This document shows, piece by piece, positions 44,305 through 55,830 of a stretch of DNA of 64,000 nt. Origin of the DNA: Hoplostethus atlanticus (taxonomy: Eukaryota > Chordata > Actinopteri > Trachichthyiformes > Trachichthyidae); NCBI GenBank assembly GCA_034670405.1, contig JAXDDX010000087.1, positions 1,787,001 through 1,851,000 on the forward strand, read 5' to 3'. Below the pieces are notes generated by a model. That model did not search any database. It saw only the letters and a program-made list of their open reading frames with translations, and had not been told where the DNA came from. The first letter of the stretch is position 1. Each line of letters starts with the position of its first letter. The position numbers and the translations under genes were made by a program.

Positions 44305-44410
44305 TTCTTCTGTCAAAACGGAGGAATGGCGGTAGCGAACAGCATGAACCAATAATAAAAGTTAAGATTTTGTTGATTTTAAGCGCTGCTTTGTGGATTA
44401 TATAGGAGAC
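44305..44410 (+). repeat. Dispersed repeat X (copy 1)
   Basis: Contains GGCGGTAGCGAACAGCATGAACCAA, then AAAAGTTAAGATTTT and GGATTATAT. The same ordered blocks recur at 58431-58530 (GGCGGCAGCGAGC, GTGAACCAATTCTAAAAGTT, GGATGATTATAT). The family is unknown to me; it is noncoding. Confidence 0.55.
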
Positions 44411-44865
44411 GAATTCACCAGTGGAAACTAGAGCAGCATAAATGTGTCAGATTTTGAATGGATTTTGGTGTGGGTCTCGACACACAAGAGAGACAGTTGT
44501 TAAATGAATGGCAATGGGAGGTTTCTAGCCTCTCTCTCTCAAGAGGTCATATTTTATCTTGAAGGCTGGACTGAATTCTGATTCCAAACAGACCAGTGGC
44601 TCAGTCTAAACTGTTACAAGAAGTTACATTAGCTATACTTGTCAGACTTTGCCTTAAAATACATATTTCTCACCAAACGCGCAGTTTGCAAACTAGGTCT
44701 TGTTGGCTAATTTAGCGCGAACGTTTTCTCGGTTCGCCGTCGGCTCGTATTAGGAAATAGAGCTAACTTTGGAAGGACACCGTTATTACACTGACTACGA
44801 AATACATTCTACGGTAAAACCCGTCACGCTTCCTTGTTTTGTTTTGTTGCGCATGCCTAGTCGCC

Positions 44866-45320
44866 GTATAGGTGTACGCTGCATTCAAGTCCCATGGGAA
44901 AGATGGCAAACGATCCGTCTCATCTTCCAGCTGTTAAATACTACTAGAAAATACCGTCACCTCGGCTTTCAGATAGTAAATATTACTAGAAAAGATAGTT
45001 CACCTCAGTTTTCAAGCCGAGTTTATGTCATAACGGACGCAGGCGGTAGAGCAGGATGACATTTCACTTGGAGTTTAACTAGTTGGGAAAACGTGCTGCT
45101 GGTAATTACCACCAGGAGGCTAATGTGAACGGTTTTTCATAGTCGGCAGGTCGTCTTTATGGTAAATCCGACATGACCCGTGAAAGTGTGAAAATAGCTA
45201 TCATCAAGAACAACCAAAGTGTACAGAAAGATTCAATCGCGGCTTCAAACGAGTTGAAACCCATGAACACAAGCTGTAAAATTGTTCCAATGGATATTCT
45301 CATATATGACTGAATGCAGC
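44866..45320 (+). repeat. Dispersed repeat Y (copy 1), MITE-like
   Basis: Begins GCTGCATTCAAGTCCCATGGGAAAG and carries two TACTACTAGAAAA-type words (TACTACTAGAAAATACC and ATTACTAGAAAAGATAG). Near 45312 the word TGAATGCAGCAT inverts the start, suggesting terminal inverted repeats. An inverted second copy lies at 57480-57657. The 96-codon open frame across it (44769-45059) is not a gene. Confidence 0.5.
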
Positions 45321-45778
45321 ATAACTGTGTTCTTCCTTTTTTAACACTTTATAACTTTGTTAATTCTGTCTATTAACGCTAATCTAGAATAATCTAGTAA
45401 ACTAATAATACATAAGGCTGGTCCACAGAGGATAGGGAAGCAAATCCTCCCCAATTGTTTTACTTCTTCCCTGAAAAGTAGGTTGTTTAGTCTTAAGTAC
45501 AGTAGACTTAAATAGCCCCTACTCAACTTTTACCAGCTTCAACTGGTGTCAAACAAGCTATGTTATTATTAATGTTATTTATTCCCCTTAATGATTTACA
45601 CATTCCACTCAAGTGTCCAACTCCGTTAAGCTTTGGAAATTATTTTCTTCCGACTGTGGCCGAGACAGTCTCATAAATCTTGAATTCCATATTGGACTTA
45701 GTGGACATTTAGTGTTGTTGATGGCATGTGGTGAGCCTTTTTCTCTGCGTGCTGCCTCAGTGCCCCACTGTGTCCGGT

Positions 45779-46874
45779 TTACAAAGCAGGCTTGGTGGTC
45801 TTAACGCCCATCTTGGACTCATCTCTGATATTGTTCTTGTAGGCCCGTCTGATCTCTTTGGTTTGGAAAGGAGCCACGCGAAGCCTTTTGGTTCTGTTCA
45901 GCTGCATCATAGCCAAGTTAGCAGCATCAATGTCAGAAAAAGTCACCAGGCCACCTCTGTGTCCTTTTTTCACCGTGATCTACAGTCGGAGAGAAAAAAA
46001 GGTTTTACTAATCTACCGCTGCTGCAGACAATAAAGAAAATTAAAATTAAAATTAAATATGTTATTTACCCGTTTATAGTCGTTTATTTACCCTCCCTCG
46101 AAAAAGGATGTGGACAATCAAATATTATAACGCAATGGCCTCTTTCTCCTTGACAAAACCTGGTGGTTTACTATGCTTGGTATTCTATAAAATTATCCTT
46201 TACCCCCATTTACAGCACAATCTGAACCAGGGTTCAACTGATATGCCAAAGAAGAAAAAAGTTGTCAGCGCCTCTGAAACTGCATTTGACCATGGGACAC
46301 TAAAACTCTCCATTGAAACCCAGGTTAATAATAATAATAACAACAATATTATCATTGTTATTATTACTATTATTATACTATAACAATAATAATAATCATA
46401 ATAATAATAATAATAATGTTTTGTTTGTTGTCACTCTCCAGCATAATGGTGCATCACTCAGAACCATTGGTAACCGCTCTTCTAACATTCCATGACAACG
46501 CAATGCTATTTTCTTATTTTTATTTTTTATTTTTTATTTTTTAGAAACATCAACAGTGAGGGGGGAAAAACAATGTTACCTCAATTCTAATTATGTCTCC
46601 GAAAGAGGAGAAGAGGTTTTGCAGGCGCTCGGCAGTAAATCCGTCTTGGGTCACAAAGAGTGTTATACCCTGCAGATGGGAAACCAAAATTCATCCGATG
46701 CTGTAAAGTGGTTAAAACTGTGTTATTAGATCATTTTCACAGGGCACTGGGTACAATGGTGGATTCGCCCATCCCTACCTCTGCTTGAGTCTGATTCTTC
46801 TTCTCAAGGCCTATCCCCAGCAAACTCTCCAAACAAATACTCTTGAGAAACTCACATTTCCCAAGCCCTTCTTC
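45779..46874 (-). CDS. RRM-like protein, 3' exons (identity unknown)
   Basis: Two well-bounded exons on the minus strand: 46580-46669 (AG...GT, 30 codons, GITLFVTQDGFTAERLQN...) and 45779-45979 (67 codons with TAA stop). Joined in phase 0 they read like an RNA recognition motif: beta1 ITLFVT, helix TAERLQNLFSSFG, beta2 DIIRIEITV, an RNP1-like GHRGGLVTFSD, helix AANLAMMQLN, beta4 LRVAPF. A basic tail, EIRRAYKNNIRDESKMG, follows. A possible further 5' exon at 46779-46874 (32 codons, same phase, intron of 109 bp) has a purine-rich acceptor and is doubtful. I cannot name the family. Exons coding for the start are not found; the stretch to 48 kb shows none. Confidence 0.65.
46325..46417. repeat. 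AAT/ATT trinucleotide tract
   Basis: AATAAC/ATTATT triplets that change strand near 46350-46380, able to fold on themselves. They are in the last intron of the RRM-like gene. Confidence 0.8.
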
Positions 46875-47154
46875 CTGCTTTTTTCCAGCCCTGTTGGTGG
46901 AGTATTTTCTAGGGGTGCTCCTGTTCATATTGTATATGGGGGAAAAAATCATTAAAAGTAACCGCCGGGTATTGCAGTTTTCATATATAGCAGAACACAC
47001 ACTAGCAGATGCAGCAATGTTGTCGTTAGGCTTTTGGATGGAACTTGATGATGACAGTGATGACGACACATGGAGCCCGTTAACATTCTAGTTTAGACAC
47101 ACTGAGGGCTAGAAGGAGTTTTTCAATAGCCAAAATCAATCAATCAATCAGGTT

Positions 47155-47308
47155 AAACACACACACACACACACACACACACACTTTTAAATTAAATTTT
47201 CTTTCATTGAGGTACAAAAATAAGTTAATGGTTTTAAAACTTGCAAAATCGAATCAAACAAAAAGCACTGAGTAGTTTACATATGATATAAAAAAAACTG
47301 TATATAAC

Positions 47309-47342
<34 letters not shown>
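47155..47342. repeat. Two (AC)n microsatellites
   Basis: AC runs at 47156-47184 and about 47309-47342, separated by AT-rich DNA. The surrounding 47100-48160 has no supported gene. Confidence 0.9.
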
Positions 47343-47345
<3 letters not shown>

Positions 47346-48169
47346 ACTGTATAATCTAGTCAAACAACAAGTTTAATTTCCCTTTCGGGGGTCCCTTGTT
47401 TGTTAACAAACTGACTGAAAGTAACAAAGTGACTGCTGTTGACATTACTGCAGAATCAAGTCAGCTCAGATCTAGTGTTATGAAAGTAGAACACATGAAT
47501 ATGAGATTACATTAGATTCGATTGGATGGAATTACAATGCAACTCAAGATCCAACGAAATGTAAATACATTTTACATTGAACATCTATATATACACAACC
47601 ATGCATGGTTTTCTGTTCGTTGGCCTTTTACGCACAGCTTGTGGAGTGCCGTCCACGGTGTGGTCTGCGTATGAATTGCTGGATGTGATTATGTTGACAT
47701 TTACTATAGACCTACAAAAAGAGCAGCCAAGATTTGACAGGTGTGTTCATGTTTGGCGATATGTTTGGTTTGGTTACGGTATTTTACGCACAGCAGCAGA
47801 AGAGAGCGTACCTGTGAGAAGATTGACAATGGTGTGATTGACAGACGGAGCAAAAAGTTCTGAATGAATGCATTGGTTGACTGTGTGTTTTTGTTTATTA
47901 TTATCATTGGCTACTGCTTTAGAGAGAGAAAAGTTCTTGTCTGTGGTGCGTAAAATGGATCAGTCCAGTCTGTGCGTCAGGACGTTTGGCTGTTACTGTA
48001 TGTGCGCAGTCGGGAATCATTTTGTCCCGGCCAGGGAGTCACACATGGCCATGGGAGTTACACACGACGGCCCTTAATTTAGCCAAACCATAACAGAGTA
48101 GGTCTGCTGTTGCTGGTATGCTGATTTTTAGCAGCAGTGCAGCATCATTGTAGCTTATAGTTTTTTTGT

Positions 48170-48530
48170 TTGTTTTTGTTTTTTGGGGGTGTCTAAGCGG
48201 GAAGGGACGCTTCAGAGCCGAAGCAGCTTACTTGCTGCCCCGGTTGTGCCAGTATACCGGGCGCCGCCGATGCTCCAGGGGATCCTCTACAAAAGCTGGC
48301 GATGCACCCCTGAGCCAGCTGGAGCTCGGTGGGCGGCTTTCGCTCCCTCCTACGAAGTCGCGGTCACTCCAGACCGGTTCTGGTGTTTAGCGGCCCAGCG
48401 TCTTTGTCAGGGTCTCGCCACATTCCGCAAAGACACTGAACACCTCCAGCGGCGTCTTTTCTAGGCTGCAGTTGGACCTGACGTCACGAACTCCAGCACG
48501 TTTGGGTTCCAACCAAAGACGTCATCGTTC
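48170..48530. other. Locally GC-rich stretch without a supported gene
   Basis: It contains CCGGGCGCCGCCGATG and several CpGs, unlike the AT-rich flanks. Short open frames exist on both strands, but none has family resemblance or splice support. It could be a promoter or an old repeat. Confidence 0.25.
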
Positions 48531-48894
48531 TATTTGATTGTAAAGTCTTTGGTGGAGCTGAGGCGGAGATCTGATTGGTGGAGCAGATACAGACAGGGTC
48601 CAAGCTCCTTTCCATCTCTTGCTCGAGTGGCATGGACGTCTGTCTCCATCGTGACTACTGAATTTTGTGCGTGTCTGGAAAATACTTGATCCCAAGTGAG
48701 TGCAGACCTTCATTCAATTATTTTACCTACCAGTCCAAGGGAAGTGCAGTGCCATGGCCATTGTTATTATGTCGGCCCAATTTCTCTCAAAACTCTCCAG
48801 TTTTTTCTACAGGTCTGGATGAAGTTAATGAATACAACAAAAAAAATGCCTGAAAAGGTGCTGCTGCCACAGTAGCTTATTCCTCTCTATTGGG

Positions 48895-48896
<2 letters not shown>

Positions 48897-48949
<53 letters not shown>
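48897..48949. repeat. (GT)n microsatellite
   Basis: About 26 pure GT units. Flanking open frames on both strands are repeat artefacts. Confidence 0.95.
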
Positions 48950-48950
<1 letters not shown>

Positions 48951-49119
48951 GACAGAGCTGTGTGCGCACATAGCGCGCGTGACCTCCTCAAGTATATGTC
49001 CTATGCAATTGCCTATATCGCCTATGCCAGAAACCGTGTCTGCCCATAGCTTGGTATTTGTCAAACTAGGAGGGAGACAAATCATGCCACAGCTTCCTAC
49101 CCTAACGAAGAACCATGAT

Positions 49120-49545
49120 ATTCCTATAATATTCCTATAGGACCTTAGAATGTGTCTGCAGTACTAAATGGTGAGTTAATAGTGACCTTAGAGTACTTTA
49201 TGATATTTTAATCTCCTATGGTATCAGTATAATATTCCTATTCCTATTCCTATATTCTGATAATATTCTTCTACGGACATGTAATGTTTATGTGGTACTC
49301 AATATAGTAGTAGTACAATGTAGTTGATCCCCTGTGGTATCACTAACGTATTCCTCTATTCCTACTTAGTGTGAGTGTTTTACTCAATAGTGCGTTTATA
49401 GAATTTATTGTACTTTATAGTATTTTTAATCTCCTAAAGTATCAAAATAATATTCCTGGAGGGACCTGTATATTGCAGTGGAATCTGTGTAGACAGTATA
49501 GTACTTTAGGGATATTTTAAAATCGTATTCTTGAGTTTTCTGGAC
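49120..49545. repeat. AT-rich tandem repeat of about 107 bp period (palindromic family, site 1)
   Basis: Related words recur about every 105-111 bp: TTTTAATCTCCTATGGTATC (49208), TTGATCCCCTGTGGTATC (49324) and TTTTAATCTCCTAAAGTATC (49424). Each is followed by (A)TATTCC and later by a TACTCAATAGTG-like word. The words match the hairpins at 54.0-54.3 kb, so this is one repeat family. Confidence 0.65.
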
Positions 49546-50300
49546 ATGAAAGGCAATGTATCCTCACTAAAGCCTGAGGCGCAAAAACAAAACAAAAAAT
49601 ATCAGGAATTTGGCGACATTGCGCGTCCGGCGAGAAATATAAGGCTATGCCTTGTGTGCGGAATAGGAAGATTCATACCACAGGCCATGGAATAGTAAAA
49701 AAATAGAGATTTATAATGGTTTTTAAACAAATTATACTGTTGTCTATTTTTGTTGAATGGGTGGAAGTGTCAGTTTAAATACCAGGTATCAGGTCAAAAG
49801 CACAACTCAGATCAATACAAATCTGATTAAAAAAGATTCTTCAGTTTTCTTCAGTTTACTCATGGATTCTAATAATTGCTGCGAGAAGCTTAGAATTCTT
49901 CATTGCCCAGACAAGGATTGTCGATCATTTATGATGTCACAATAACGAGCTATGACGTGTCCCTGTTGCACATCATGGCAAGTGAGTGGTTGTGGATAAG
50001 GAGGAAGCATGCTAGCACGCTAAGGGAAGCACCGCTGGGTTGAGTGTTATGCGGCCTTGTGTGCGGCCTTGTGTGTAGCACTGTGTATCTTGTAGTGTAA
50101 CATTGTGTGGAATAGCACTGTGTGGCTGTATGGGACTTGTACATTTTTTTTAAATCTGAATTGGGCTTGGATTATGGCACAAGGAATAGTAACATCTTGT
50201 ATTAATTAATATCTAAACTACTGCCAGACTGAAGTCAGATCACTTTGAAACTACTGAGCCGAGACACAGCAGTTTTAACAGTAAGTATACCTAATGGCAG

Positions 50301-51611
50301 ATGGCAGGACTTATTAATCGTTTGTTCAACCTACTACTCCGGAGATGCACAAGTGGTTTTACCGCTGTGGTGGACAGGACCACACAACTATTGTCCAATA
50401 CTTGGAGTGGCAATGAAAAGAGTTTGGAGAGTAGAGGAACTTCTTCTCTTGCTGGGAGAACAACTTCCTCATGGGACAGATGTGCTGGAAGTGGCCTCGG
50501 TAGTGCGACATGTCATGGGAGTTTCCTCAGTTCAGTCGCCGCAGGTTTAGGACCGGATCACAGAAAGTGTTCAACAGCGAACTACAGGATGCCCTTGTCC
50601 TATGCATCAGTTGTGGAAACCTTTCTGGCATCAACACAGTGTGCCTCTCAGTCGACCTTTCAATACACACACAGCTTCATTCCAAAAGTAACAGAAAAGG
50701 CCTGTCATGCTGTTGTGTATATTGAAATCTTGACCAGGACCTCCTTTGAAACCATGGTCCCGGTGGGCAATGGATCTGGATTCATCAGCAGCAGCGATGG
50801 CCTTATTGTGACCGCTGCCCAGATTATGAACAAAATGTTCTGTGTGAAGCTGGCCAATGGAGAGGTGTATGCTGCCACCATGAAACATATTGATGAAGAG
50901 GCAGACATCACCATTATCAAAATTAAAGCAGAGTATCCTCTGCCTACTCTCCCCCTGGCAAGGTGCTCTGATCTTCGTCAAGGAGAGATTGTGGTGACTA
51001 TAGGCATCCCACTCGGGCTGCAGAACTCAGTAACGTTTGGGATTGTCAGCTTAATGAAGAGGACCAGTGTGAACCTGTGCCTGAACAATGGTAATATAAA
51101 TTACATCCAGCATTCTGCGCCCCTTGAGTTTGGATATTCTGGTGGTCCCCTGCTTAATTTGGATGAAGTCTTGAATGAAGTCTTGATGAAGTATACATGC
51201 CTTGAAAGGTGGTGATGGGATCCACTTTGCCATCCATGCTGACCACATACAACAACATCTTGAGACATACTCAAACAAAAATGAGTCTTCACTTGGTGAG
51301 TCAGAGACCAAGAGGTACATTGGTGTGGAAACTCTCACCCTGACTCCCCACATCATTGCTGACTTGAAGTCCAGAGACCCTGACTTCCCTGATGTCGCAT
51401 CTGGGATCCTGGTCCACTGGTCCTAACCCTAACCCTATCCTGCCATCGTGACATTGTGGTAGAGGTCAATGGGGCCAAGGTTAAGACCACAGAGGATATC
51501 CAGCAGGCGATCTGTAGCAGCAACAACATCACCATGCTGTTGCGCAGAGGGCAGCGGTACATCCAACTGAACATGACACAGGACCAGACTGACAGTGAGT
51601 CAGGAGTCTAA
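50301..51611 (+). pseudogene. Intronless, broken HTRA2-like serine protease copy
   Basis: A 304-codon open frame (50301-51215) reads as an HtrA-type trypsin domain: AVVYIEIL, NGSGFISSSDGLIVTAA, DITIIKI, LPTLPLARCSDLRQGE, VEYIQ-like NINYIQ, GYSGGPLLNL. The family triad is His-Asp-Ser. Here D202 and S280 remain, but the His position is Gln174 (VTAAQIM against VTNAHVV). After 51190 the reading frame shifts: GDGIHFAIHADHI and the PDZ start YIGVETLTLTPHIIADLKSR continue in another frame, then a telomere-type insert replaces part of the PDZ domain before LLRRGQRYIQLNMTQ and a TAA at 51609-51611. The whole protein lies in one block although HTRA2 is normally split, so it is probably a retrocopy. No poly(A) tail was noticed. 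Confidence 0.8.
51420..51437. repeat. Interstitial telomere-type repeat
   Basis: CCTAACCCTAACCCTA, about two and a half vertebrate telomere units, sits within the PDZ part of the HTRA2-like copy. It lies exactly where family members have the segment following HGVLIHxV. This is consistent with a break repaired with telomeric sequence, which is inference from position. Confidence 0.7.
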
Positions 51612-52635
51612 AATACCAATGGACAAGATTCCTTGGGCTGCAAAATCAAACTTGCCACAGAACAGCCCCTTAACTCCAATGAGCCAAAAGACATTAAGCA
51701 AGCATTAAGCTCTGTGAGTCAGCCACCATCACCACCTCCCTCCCACATTGGTACATGGTTGTCCCACCACTTGTGATGGAGCTGCAGCAAGGAGAAGGTG
51801 CTTCTTTTGGAAACAGGTCCAGATGTTGGTCAGGCTGTCAGCAAAGACAATCTGCAGGAACGATGCATTGCACCACGCAGAGAAGGTTGGATGAGCTGGG
51901 GTCTGGATCCAGCAACACAGTTCATGGTGGACTCAAGTGACCCTCCCTGGAGATGGACATGGCTGCTGGACCCTGCCTGATGTGGGACGTGGGTGCTGGC
52001 CCCCAGTGGATATGGAGTGCTAATACTGGCCATGCCAAAGTGGTTTGTGGTCCTAGGTTGTCTTGAGATGCAGGAGTTCTATTCTATTCTAATCTATTCA
52101 GCCCCTGGTAGACTGAAAACATTGACCCATATGGCCTGCATTACATACCAACTTTATGGGCCCAGGCTGACCATGGACACTGATGCCCATTCAATTGAAC
52201 TTGATAAACAGCACTGTATGGCCATACTACATTTGTCTTGTCATCTAATGCATGCCCAGGTTTCTTCCATTTTTGGGAGTTTTTCCTTGTCTTCATAGAG
52301 GCCTTATAGCTGGTGGTCCCAGCCCAGGTTAGGCTACCGTAGGCAGATCAGGTAGGCTTGCTATGTCCTCCACTCTGTTAGATTATTTGAATCTCTCATC
52401 CAGAGAAGTCCCCCCTCTGTATCTGTTGGGTTGAGAGTCAGCTCTGTGTTAGTGCATGCAGAGTGTAGCAGGTCAGCAGCCACTGTATCTACGGCCTGTA
52501 CGGACGCCACAGGGAAATTAGCCGCAGGCTGAACTGAAGGGTTTTGATGACAAGATGGACTAGTGGAGACCAGAGGAGACCAGTTGACACCTCCAAACAG
52601 ACGCTCTTCTATAGAAGAGAAGAACACCTTTATTA
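51612..52635. other. No recognisable gene
   Basis: Downstream of the HTRA2-like relic. The text near 52270-52300 (TTGGGAGTTTTTCCTTGTCTTC) resembles a dispersed fish repeat tail. No coding exon was supported. Confidence 0.4.
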
Positions 52636-53035
52636 GTCCACATTTTTTGTGTCACACACACACAGCATGCAGTCGGTGGTGGCCGCCAAACACACACACA
52701 AACACACATGCAGGGAGGGTGGCTGCGGAAATTTGTCCTCTGCATTTATCCCATCCTGTTAGGCTGTCCCTCCAGGGTCAGCCAGGAGCAATGGGCAGCC
52801 CTCTACGTCGGCGCCCAGGGACCAATGGCTCCAGGTGTTGAGTCCACGTCGTGGTCAGGGACTGGACAGGAAATGGCGATCTTCTTGCATGTTTTTTTCC
52901 AATTAGGGTCTTTATTGTGGAAGAGGACCCCATGTGAGCACAGGGAGAACATGCAAACTCCACACAGAAAGGCCCACCTGGGCACGGGAATCGAACCAAG
53001 GACCTTCTTGCTGTGACCGTGCCACTATAGATCCT
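52636..53035. repeat. Interspersed fish repeat (GGAGAACATGCAAACTCCAC type)
   Basis: Ordered blocks TTTATTAGTCCACA, GGAGCAATGGGCAGCC, GGAGAACATGCAAACTCCAC, ACAGAAAGGCCC and GGAATCGAACCAAGGACCTT are a frequent dispersed repeat of fish genomes. Open frames across it are not genes. Confidence 0.6.
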
Positions 53036-54028
53036 CTGTTGGCAGCTCCCACGATGCGACTGGGCAAGAAAGAGTTCAGGTTCCTTCACTTTCAACTGGT
53101 TCCACTCAGCAAATGAATTTTTTTGTTAATTGTGATCACAATAAAATAAAATACAATTTAAAAAACAAGCAGCTGAATCATAGTCATTTTTATATAATCA
53201 TAAATAAGTGAAGTCAGCTCAGTGTTCTGAAACTTCGATTAGACTGGATACAATTACAATGCGACTCAAGATACAAGTAAATGCAAATAAGTTGCAGCCA
53301 CAGTTGCAATTCTGGCTACCATTTACCCAGAGTTCTTAGCGATTCCTATTTAATTGAATCAGTAATTTCTAAACTTCTATGCTAGTTGTGAATTTAAATT
53401 GTTTCTTCAAAATTTATTTGAAACCATGAGTAAACTGAAGAAACAGTTTTTTTTTCTAATGGAACAATGTAGAACTATGACAGTGATGTATTACCTCATC
53501 AATAGACGTTTTTTTGTTGGAGCTATAACAAGTATTGCATTAGAATGGACAGACTCTCACAGTCTTCATTCGCACTCCACTAGTCATACATTACTTAATG
53601 CACCTTTAAAAAGCAAATGTGCACATAGCAATCAAAGGCAACATCCGGTGACCTCTCGTCCATAAGGTGGTGGTAAAGCTATACGACATGTGAAAGCTAC
53701 TGTGAACCAGGACCTGCGCTGGATGAAGAGACTGGGGAGGGAGTCATGTTAGTCTTCGGCCATAAGGGGGTGCTGCTGCTGCTTGTATGGTAGAGATCAC
53801 TGCTTCCCGTGTCGGCCTCCTCTGGCTCATTCGGATTTGAGAAGGCAGAGGCTCTTAGCACATGAGTGTATGTCTGCGTGGACTGTATGTGAGGGCCTTG
53901 TGTATTGGTGGCCTGCAGTTCATTCAGACTTAATAACAAACCTGAGCTGACTGGGAAGCACCAAGCCAGAGCATAGACCATGTTCAACAGAGACAGAGAA
54001 CAATCACCATAATACTCGTACAATATAG

Positions 54029-54184
54029 TGTGTCTGTGGAGGTCTTATTATATTTTATGCTATTTCCGGTATCGTGATAACATTCTAAGAATATTACTAC
54101 AGGGATTTATAGTGTAAGAATATTATAGTGATACCGGAGATTTAAAAACATACCATAATGTATAATAAGACCTCCACAGACACA
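54029..54184. repeat. Hairpin-forming palindrome (family site 2a)
   Basis: Perfect 24-bp inverted arms at 54029-54052 and 54161-54184 (TGTGTCTGTGGAGGTCTTAT... and its inverse), with a second inner inverted pair (CCGGTATCGTGATA against TAGTGATACCGG). The strand could fold into a long hairpin. Confidence 0.85.
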
Positions 54185-54245
54185 TTATAGGAGTATTATA
54201 GTAATACCATAGTACATAGTACAAGAGGCTCATAAAATAAAATGA

Positions 54246-54335
54246 AATAAAGTCACTATAAACCCACTATTGAGTACCACAGATACACTATACAATAGTA
54301 CTACTACTCAATAGTGGATTTATAGTGACTTTATT
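54246..54335. repeat. Hairpin-forming palindrome (family site 2b)
   Basis: 31-bp inverted arms at 54246-54276 and 54305-54335 with one mismatch (AATAAAGTCACTATAAA and its inverse), and a 28-bp loop. It shares the TACTCAATAGTG and TTTATAG words with the tandem repeat at 49.1-49.5 kb. Confidence 0.85.
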
Positions 54336-54376
54336 GTACCCTTCTTGGTTCAGTGTCCGGCGTATAGCAGAGACCA

Positions 54377-54750
54377 TTATCCCAGACCTCTCCAGGTCAG
54401 CATTGATTGGTGTTTTTTCAATGGCTCACACCAACCTTTGGCGACATCTGAGATCAGTTTTCCTCTTACCACCACGTCCTGGGAGATTCTGAACAATTCC
54501 ATGAGCAGCAAACTTTTCAATAACATTGTGACCTGTGGAAACAGGAATACCAAGGTCTCTAGAGATGGCTGTATAGCCTTGTGAATGCTGACGTTTGGTG
54601 ATAATAGTTTTTCTGACATCCTCAGACAGCTCTTTACTCTTGACCATTTTTAAGTTGTGCTGTTGTATATGATGATAGATGAATGAATCAATGAATGAAG
54701 ATATTGTACATTATCTGCATAAAATGAAAGGGTGCCACTAATCTTGGCCA
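54377..54750 (-). mobile_element. Tc1-type transposase fragment
   Basis: The minus strand from 54647 reads MVKSKELSEDVRKTII, GYTAISRDLGIPVSTGHNVI and NLPGRGGKRKTD, the paired helix-turn-helix start of a Tc1-like transposase. The frame breaks soon after (about 54426), followed by KKHQSMLTWRGLG-type text in another frame. The catalytic DDE part is absent; the fragment ends next to palindrome 2b. GGGTGCCACTAATCTTGGCC near 54730-54750 may be the outer end. Confidence 0.8.
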
Positions 54751-55569
54751 GAACCATGCAACAACTGTTTTCTATCCACTGGGAGCTGCCCACTAGAGCT
54801 ATCCAGTTTGAGGAATTAAACCGGCGAACTTCTGGTCACAAGCCCACTGCTCCTGCTGTATATAAGCAACAACTTATTGTATATAACTTCCCCAGTATGG
54901 TGTTAAATAATACTAGACTTTTTTTAGATTGTATAAGCAAGAATCCTTTATATATATATTGTTCTAATGTAATAAAACTCACTGAGTGAACCTAAGATAA
55001 TAAGTTCAGTCAGCGTTTATAAGTTGAATTCACTGCATTCCAGTTATTTACTCCTTCACTAGTGAGCATATTTTTAGTGTCAGTTGTTCATGTGTGCTAA
55101 CATTATTACACTGTGTGGCAACAAGTACACTTTGCACTGATGCAAGTACAAACAGTAATTACCTCTCACTTTGTCTAACAGAATTTGTAATATGTATAGT
55201 ATAGAGTATACCTACAATACCTACATAGCAAATCTCCATCCTGTTACTTTATCCAAATAAGATGTGAAGGGTTTCTAGAGAGTTAACTCAATACATGCTA
55301 GGAAGTGTGCTAATAAGCTAACAGTGTTTCTTAATGAACTTTATATGGTCAGTGTAGTGAACGCATGGTAAGATGTTCTTTCAACTTGTAATTTTAAGTC
55401 ACAAGACAGGAACTCACAGGAACTCTGAAGCTGATAACTAACAACTGTAAATTGAAATTTAAAAAAGACATCTATACATTGAGATAGTGATTAAAGATTA
55501 CCTTATTTCACTCATTTGCACTGTGAGTTTTTACAGAGCAACTTAATTCCCCTGTACAATGTTCATATG

Positions 55570-55830
55570 TTAAGGCGAAAAGTGTCCCATCGCTGCCCGG
55601 TCCGCCCTTTTGCCATGTATGGTAAATCGGAACTATTTCCGTACGTCGATGAAGCGTTGGCGTCCCTTTAAACCGCACGCGGAGAGGACTGTGGCGGCCT
55701 GCGTGACTGTTCGACTGTCTGCTCGTTTCCGCACGAATCCCATTGGCCGCCAACGCCATGTGGGCGGGACACGACGCTCTGACTCAGCGCTTGAGTCACC
55801 GCACAGCCTGTCCGTCAAACGGAATGTCTT
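55570..55830. promoter_or_regulatory. CpG-rich promoter-like patch
   Basis: Dense CpGs in otherwise AT-rich DNA, with CCCATTGGCC (inverted CCAAT box), GTGGGCGGGAC (GC box) and GACTCAGCGC. No adjacent first exon could be identified on either strand, so direction and target gene are unknown. It could also be part of a repeat, since the word GCTGCATTCATGTAC that follows at 55833 belongs to repeat Y. Confidence 0.35.

Noticed and set aside
44769-45059. 96-codon plus-strand open frame
   Set aside because: It overlaps dispersed repeat Y, whose other copy does not keep the frame.
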